A DNA stretch of 64,000 nucleotides from Ruminiclostridium sufflavum DSM 19573. Its GTDB lineage: Bacteria; Bacillota; Clostridia; Acetivibrionales; DSM-1351. The position numbers and the translations under genes were made by a program. Each line of letters opens with the position of its first letter. Position 1 is the first letter of the stretch. Shown here piece by piece: positions 60,741 to 64,000 of the stretch. The stretch covers positions 79,617-143,616 of the forward strand of contig NZ_QKMR01000013.1 in the NCBI RefSeq assembly GCF_003208175.1, given 5' to 3'. Below the pieces are notes generated by a model. It had not been told where the DNA came from. It saw only the letters and a program-made list of their open reading frames with translations, and searched no databases.

Positions 60741-62780
60741 ATGAAAATCAACTTTAAATCAATTGTGGATACTCATAAGTTGCCAGCAAGTTCACCTCTT
60801 TTACCTCTCTTTGAGGCTATTATTAATTCAATCCAAAGTATTGAAGAGGCAAATATTAATGATGGACAGATTATTATAAATGTGATTCGTGAGTCTTCGC
60901 TGCTACCTAAAGATAATTGGGAAACAGATGTTGATTCTTTTGTAGTTACAGATAACGGCATAGGCTTCAACGACAAAAATTATGCGTCGTTTGATATATA
61001 TGGTAGTGACTACAAACTTGCCATGGGCTGTAAAGGCGTTGGAAGAGTTATTTGGTTAAAAGCTTTTTCAAAGGTAATTATCGAAAGTACCTATTTGGGA
61101 TCTGAGGGAAAATACTATGACCGAAACTTTGACTTTTCTATTTTTGAAGAAACTAAATTGATAACAAATCAGTTAAGCGCCAAAACTAAAGCGGGAACAA
61201 AAGTAGTTTTGGATGGATATATTCAAAAATATAAAAGCAAATGTCCCAAACGAATTGACACCCTTGCCCGAGAAATTATGAATCACTGCTTTGCTTATTT
61301 AGCTCTTGATAATTGTCCCCAAATAGTAATAAGCGATGATCAAGATTCAAGATGTATTAACGCAGTATTTGCTGAAAGCATAAAGGGAAACTTAAGTGTA
61401 AAAGAATTTTTAGTAAATGGAAATTCTTTCAGCATTATAAGTGCAAAAAACTATGCGACCTCAAACGACAAACATTTGTTGCACTTTTGTGCCCATAATC
61501 GTGAAGTATTTGGGGATAATTTATCAAATATAATAAAAGAACTTACAGGAAAGCTATCTAATGATGACGGTGAGTTTACCTATAGTGGCTATATCACTGG
61601 GGAAATTTTGGATGAGAATATAAACAGTGAAAGAACTGAGTTTGCTTTTTCTAAAATCGAACAAATTGATATGGAGGAGACTGAAACCTACGAACAGTTG
61701 GAATTGGAAGATGAAAACTCCTTAAAACCTGTGTCCAAAAAAGATATAGTTAATGCGGCAATTCCTATTATCAGAGAATTCTTAAGTGAAGAAATTGCTG
61801 CCTATAACATTCAGAAAAAAGATCGTATTGAACATTATGTATATTGTCAGAATCCACGTTATCGCTCTTTGATAAAACACAACAGCGAGTGTATCGATAG
61901 AATACCTATAACAAATGATGACGAAAAGTTAGAACTTGAGCTTTTCAAACAGGAACAGAAATATCGCTTACATTTGAAAAGAGAGCAGAAAGAATATCTA
62001 AATGGCGATATTGACAGTATTCAAGATTACTCTGACTATGAGAGCAGATGCTCAAGCTATCTACAGAAGATTTCAGATTTAGGGAAAGGTGATTTAGCTG
62101 ATTATATCACCCATAGAAAGGTTATGCTTGACATCCTTGCTAATAACTTGAAATTCACGGACGATGAAAAGAAAAAATATGCGTTGGAGAAAAGTATACA
62201 CAATCTTATTTTTCCGATGATAACTACATCGGATGATATTGATTACAATAAACACAATTTATGGATTATCGACGAGAAGCTGGCGTATCACTACTATCTG
62301 GCTTCTGATAAACCAATTTCAACATACAAAGATACTGAAAGCGATTGTCCAAAAGAGCCTGACATAACAATCTTCGAACCGGCCTTTGCACTAACGGGAG
62401 ATTTAAAAGATACTTCTGTAAACAATATTACAATTATTGAGTTTAAGCGGCCTGGCCGTTCAGATGAGGACTGCGTTGATCAAGTTGTAGGTTATATCAA
62501 ACAAATCCGTGACGGTCGTTGTAAGGATAAGGATGGTCATGTATTAGCCGAAATGAATGGTAAGTTTATTCGCTTTAGCTGTTATATTCTTTGTGATATT
62601 CCTGCAAAAATGGCTGAGTTTTTGGAAGGACGTAATTTCCGTAAAACTCCAGACGGAAACAGTTATTATCAATATTTTGATATATATAACGCTTACATTG
62701 AGGTTTTACCATACAGCAAAATCATTAATGATTCACAAAGACGAAATAAGATTTTGTTTGATCGTTTATTTTGCCAGTAA
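60741..62780 (+). CDS. GHKL (MORC/MutL/Hsp90-like) ATPase fused to a PD-(D/E)xK nuclease motif; defence candidate
   Basis: A 679-residue protein. N-terminal GHKL ATPase: N-box FEAIINSIQSIEEAN (Glu25, Asn29), DNGIGF (71-76), and GCKGVGR (96-102), then an S5-like domain to about 310. A charged helical linker (about 310-490) leads to a C-terminal nuclease-like core: EPDITIFEPAF (Asp541), and IIEFKRP (Glu567, Lys569). This ATPase-plus-nuclease layout recalls the prokaryotic MORC-like proteins found in restriction and other anti-phage loci. It has its own promoter and a strong terminator, so it would act as a single-gene system. GAGGCAGGATTGGAAA precedes the ATG. Confidence 0.8.
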   Translation: MKINFKSIVDTHKLPASSPLLPLFEAIINSIQSIEEANINDGQIIINVIRESSLLPKDNWETDVDSFVVTDNGIGFNDKNYASFDIYGSDYKLAMGCKGVGRVIWLKAFSKVIIESTYLGSEGKYYDRNFDFSIFEETKLITNQLSAKTKAGTKVVLDGYIQKYKSKCPKRIDTLAREIMNHCFAYLALDNCPQIVISDDQDSRCINAVFAESIKGNLSVKEFLVNGNSFSIISAKNYATSNDKHLLHFCAHNREVFGDNLSNIIKELTGKLSNDDGEFTYSGYITGEILDENINSERTEFAFSKIEQIDMEETETYEQLELEDENSLKPVSKKDIVNAAIPIIREFLSEEIAAYNIQKKDRIEHYVYCQNPRYRSLIKHNSECIDRIPITNDDEKLELELFKQEQKYRLHLKREQKEYLNGDIDSIQDYSDYESRCSSYLQKISDLGKGDLADYITHRKVMLDILANNLKFTDDEKKKYALEKSIHNLIFPMITTSDDIDYNKHNLWIIDEKLAYHYYLASDKPISTYKDTESDCPKEPDITIFEPAFALTGDLKDTSVNNITIIEFKRPGRSDEDCVDQVVGYIKQIRDGRCKDKDGHVLAEMNGKFIRFSCYILCDIPAKMAEFLEGRNFRKTPDGNSYYQYFDIYNAYIEVLPYSKIINDSQRRNKILFDRLFCQ

Positions 62781-63051
62781 TCAATTATGATTAAATGCAG
62801 TGTTGCATATTACTGCGTGACGTGATAAGTTGAAAGTATGATTATCTTCCACCTTTTCTAAAGTCAAGATTGTATATAGATTTAACACAAGAGAACGGTT
62901 ATGATGATTTGCTTTCTTCAATAAACAAAGTAAATATTTGAACTTATGATAGATAAGGATAAGCAACTAAAAAGAACAAGATGCCCATCATGTTTATAAC
63001 ACAACATTTAACCACTGCATAAACTTCCTGTTATCCATATAAATGAGCTTG

Positions 63052-63112
63052 AACGACGGTTGATGATTTGAACATTTTTTCTGGAATGTCCAAATATCAA
63101 CCGTCGTTTTTT
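63052..63112 (+). terminator. Long-stem terminator after the GHKL-nuclease gene
   Basis: A stem of about 24 bp with three mismatches starts AACGACGGTTGAT and closes ATCAACCGTCGTT, followed by TTTT. The 270 bases between the gene and the stem show no feature I can support. Confidence 0.8.
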
Positions 63113-63259
63113 GTATCTAATCCCTTTATTTATACGGGTTTGAGGATTTCCGATTTTTGAAGACTGGTTTCGCATTCACAATTCAAAAACTTAAATTAGA
63201 GTGTTCAAAAAGTAAAAAAGTCAACTTTTGAACATAAGTGTCTAATTTGCTTTCTAACA

Positions 63260-63658
63260 TTACTTATTATAAAATGAGCGTTCATAGGTATTTGGCGTTT
63301 TATAGGCCAGCGTAACATGTGGACGTTCTATATTATAAAACTCTATATATTTGTTGATGCGTTCTTTGAATTCATCTACCGAATGATAGTTGGTACGATA
63401 AAGCTCTTCTTTTCATAGATGAAAAGAACGATTCCATTACAGCGTTATGGTGAGGTCTGCCTGAAGGTGAAAAGGATTGCTTTATCCTACAAGTCTTTAA
63501 TAGCTTTTGAAATGCATGGGATGTATATTGTGTGCCTCTGTAGCTATGAAAAATCAGTCCATTTTCTGGCTTACGCTCCGCATACACCAACTTAAATGTG
63601 GAGGTAATTAATTGTGTACTATGCTTCTGTGAAATTTTATAGGCAATAACTTTTCTGG
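63260..63658 (-). pseudogene. IS3-family (IS150-like) transposase remnant
   Basis: The minus strand encodes the end of an OrfB/rve integrase: TRKVIAYKISQKHSTQLITSTFKLVYAERKPENGLIFHS, RGTQYTSHAFQKLLKTCRIKQSFSPSGRPHHNAVMESFFSSMKR, then after a frameshift near 63413 ELYRTNYHSVDEFKERINKYIEFYNIERPH and TPNTYERSFYNK. The expected catalytic Asp in HSDRG is Tyr (HSYRG); the Glu in NAVMESF remains. The 5' part is missing because an IS21-family end begins at about 63658. It is dead by truncation, frameshift and lost catalytic residue. Confidence 0.85.
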
Positions 63659-64000
63659 TGCATATTTCGGCTGCATCCGGACACTGATTCCGGAAACATC
63701 CGGACAGCATTTCGGAATTATCCGGACACCTTGTCGAGTTAATAAATTAACTGCTACTCTTTAATCAGTATGATTAAAGGGGGCCAGACGATGAGGAGGC
63801 TGGAAATGCTGAAAGCAAGAGAAATTTTAAGGTTGAAACATGAAGTAGGACTATCACTAAGAGAAATTGGTAAGGCATGTAATTGCGGCAAATCAACTGT
63901 ATCCGAAATTCTAACAAGAGCCGAAAAGGCAGGGATATCATGGCCTATTGACCTTAGTGATAAAAAAAATTAATGTCTATGCTTTACCCGCCAATAGAAG
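63658..64000 (+). mobile_element. Left end of an IS21-family insertion sequence (continues past the window)
   Basis: Three ATCCGGACA sites (63675, 63698, 63720) spaced 22-23 bases form the repeated transposase-binding array typical of IS21 ends, followed at once by an istA-type gene. The exact outer end is estimated from where the IS3 coding sense breaks off. The right end and istB lie outside. Confidence 0.8.
63791..64000 (+). CDS. istA: IS21-family transposase IstA, N-terminus with a frame break
   Basis: Starts MRRLEMLKAREILRLKHEVGLSLREIGKACNCGKSTVSEILTRAEKAGISWP, the helix-turn-helix end of IstA. ATG 63791 follows AAGGGGG by 8 bases. After LSDKK the frame meets TAA at 63973, but shifting by one base in the run of eight A (63962-63969) restores LMSMLYPPIE, the expected continuation to the window edge. 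The gene is either frameshifted or uses slippage at A8. Confidence 0.75.

Overview
The window is a low-GC chromosomal segment of a spore-forming, anaerobic, probably cellulolytic clostridium, most like Ruminiclostridium or Acetivibrio. The pointers are Gram-positive PolC, YyaC, rubredoxin, an Ech-type [NiFe] hydrogenase, a Cthe_2159-like surface lipoprotein and strong GGAGG ribosome binding sites. No species can be fixed from the sequence alone.

Layout. 1-5,150: rlmH, a polytopic sulfatase-fold (LtaS-like) protein, deoD, and two tRNA genes (Val-TAC, Thr-TGT) with consensus promoters and terminators. 5,150-12,000: a Cys-rich unknown, rho with a very long Q/N-rich insert, rpmE, DUF1385, prmC, and an AI-2E-family membrane protein. 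12,400-19,800: a complete echABCDEF-hypA-hypB block (energy-converting hydrogenase plus nickel insertion), convergent with map. 19,900-28,000: PAS-PP2C phosphatase, yyaC, small membrane and zinc proteins, rubredoxin, C26 amidase, MscS, DUF951, ABC exporter. 27,900-29,500: an XRE repressor facing a short phage-tail-like (DUF2313/XkdU-type) gene, with two LexA-box promoters. 29,700-37,400: an Rph-like phosphotransferase, metallophosphoesterase, DUF4474, a PII protein and amt. 37,700-41,800: DUF4956, VTC-domain and Cthe_2159-like genes on one strand.

43,400-48,900 is the most remarkable part. It is a minus-strand cluster of a SPASM radical SAM enzyme, a 515-residue protein and a second radical SAM enzyme with a B12-binding-like N-terminus, followed by a small protein. 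In the 515-residue protein, Ca-type beta/gamma-crystallin repeats and a beta-trefoil precede 32 pentapeptides with Cys at every fifth position (27 of 32). I read it as a peptide-modification (RiPP-type) system with an unusually large precursor.

49,200-57,500: polC, a marR-MFS pair with two tandem operators, a tRNA-Ser(GGA) and a double-HD phosphohydrolase. 57,900-64,000 is an accessory region next to tRNA-Ser(CGA). It holds a short serine recombinase, a KilA-N gene with a LexA box, a decayed sigma-like gene, a GHKL ATPase fused to a PD-(D/E)xK nuclease motif (defence candidate), and an IS3-family remnant interrupted by the left end of an IS21-family element.

Two dispersed intergenic repeat families run through the window. 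Family A (about 10 copies, 48-156 bp) has inverted termini AAAGTCAATTA/TAATTGACTTT. Family B (about 6 copies) has the terminal unit GTGCC-N(7-10)-GGCGTGGAGGTTA and in five cases ends directly at a start codon, supplying its Shine-Dalgarno. Automatic gene calls that start inside these repeats are too long; I corrected the starts.
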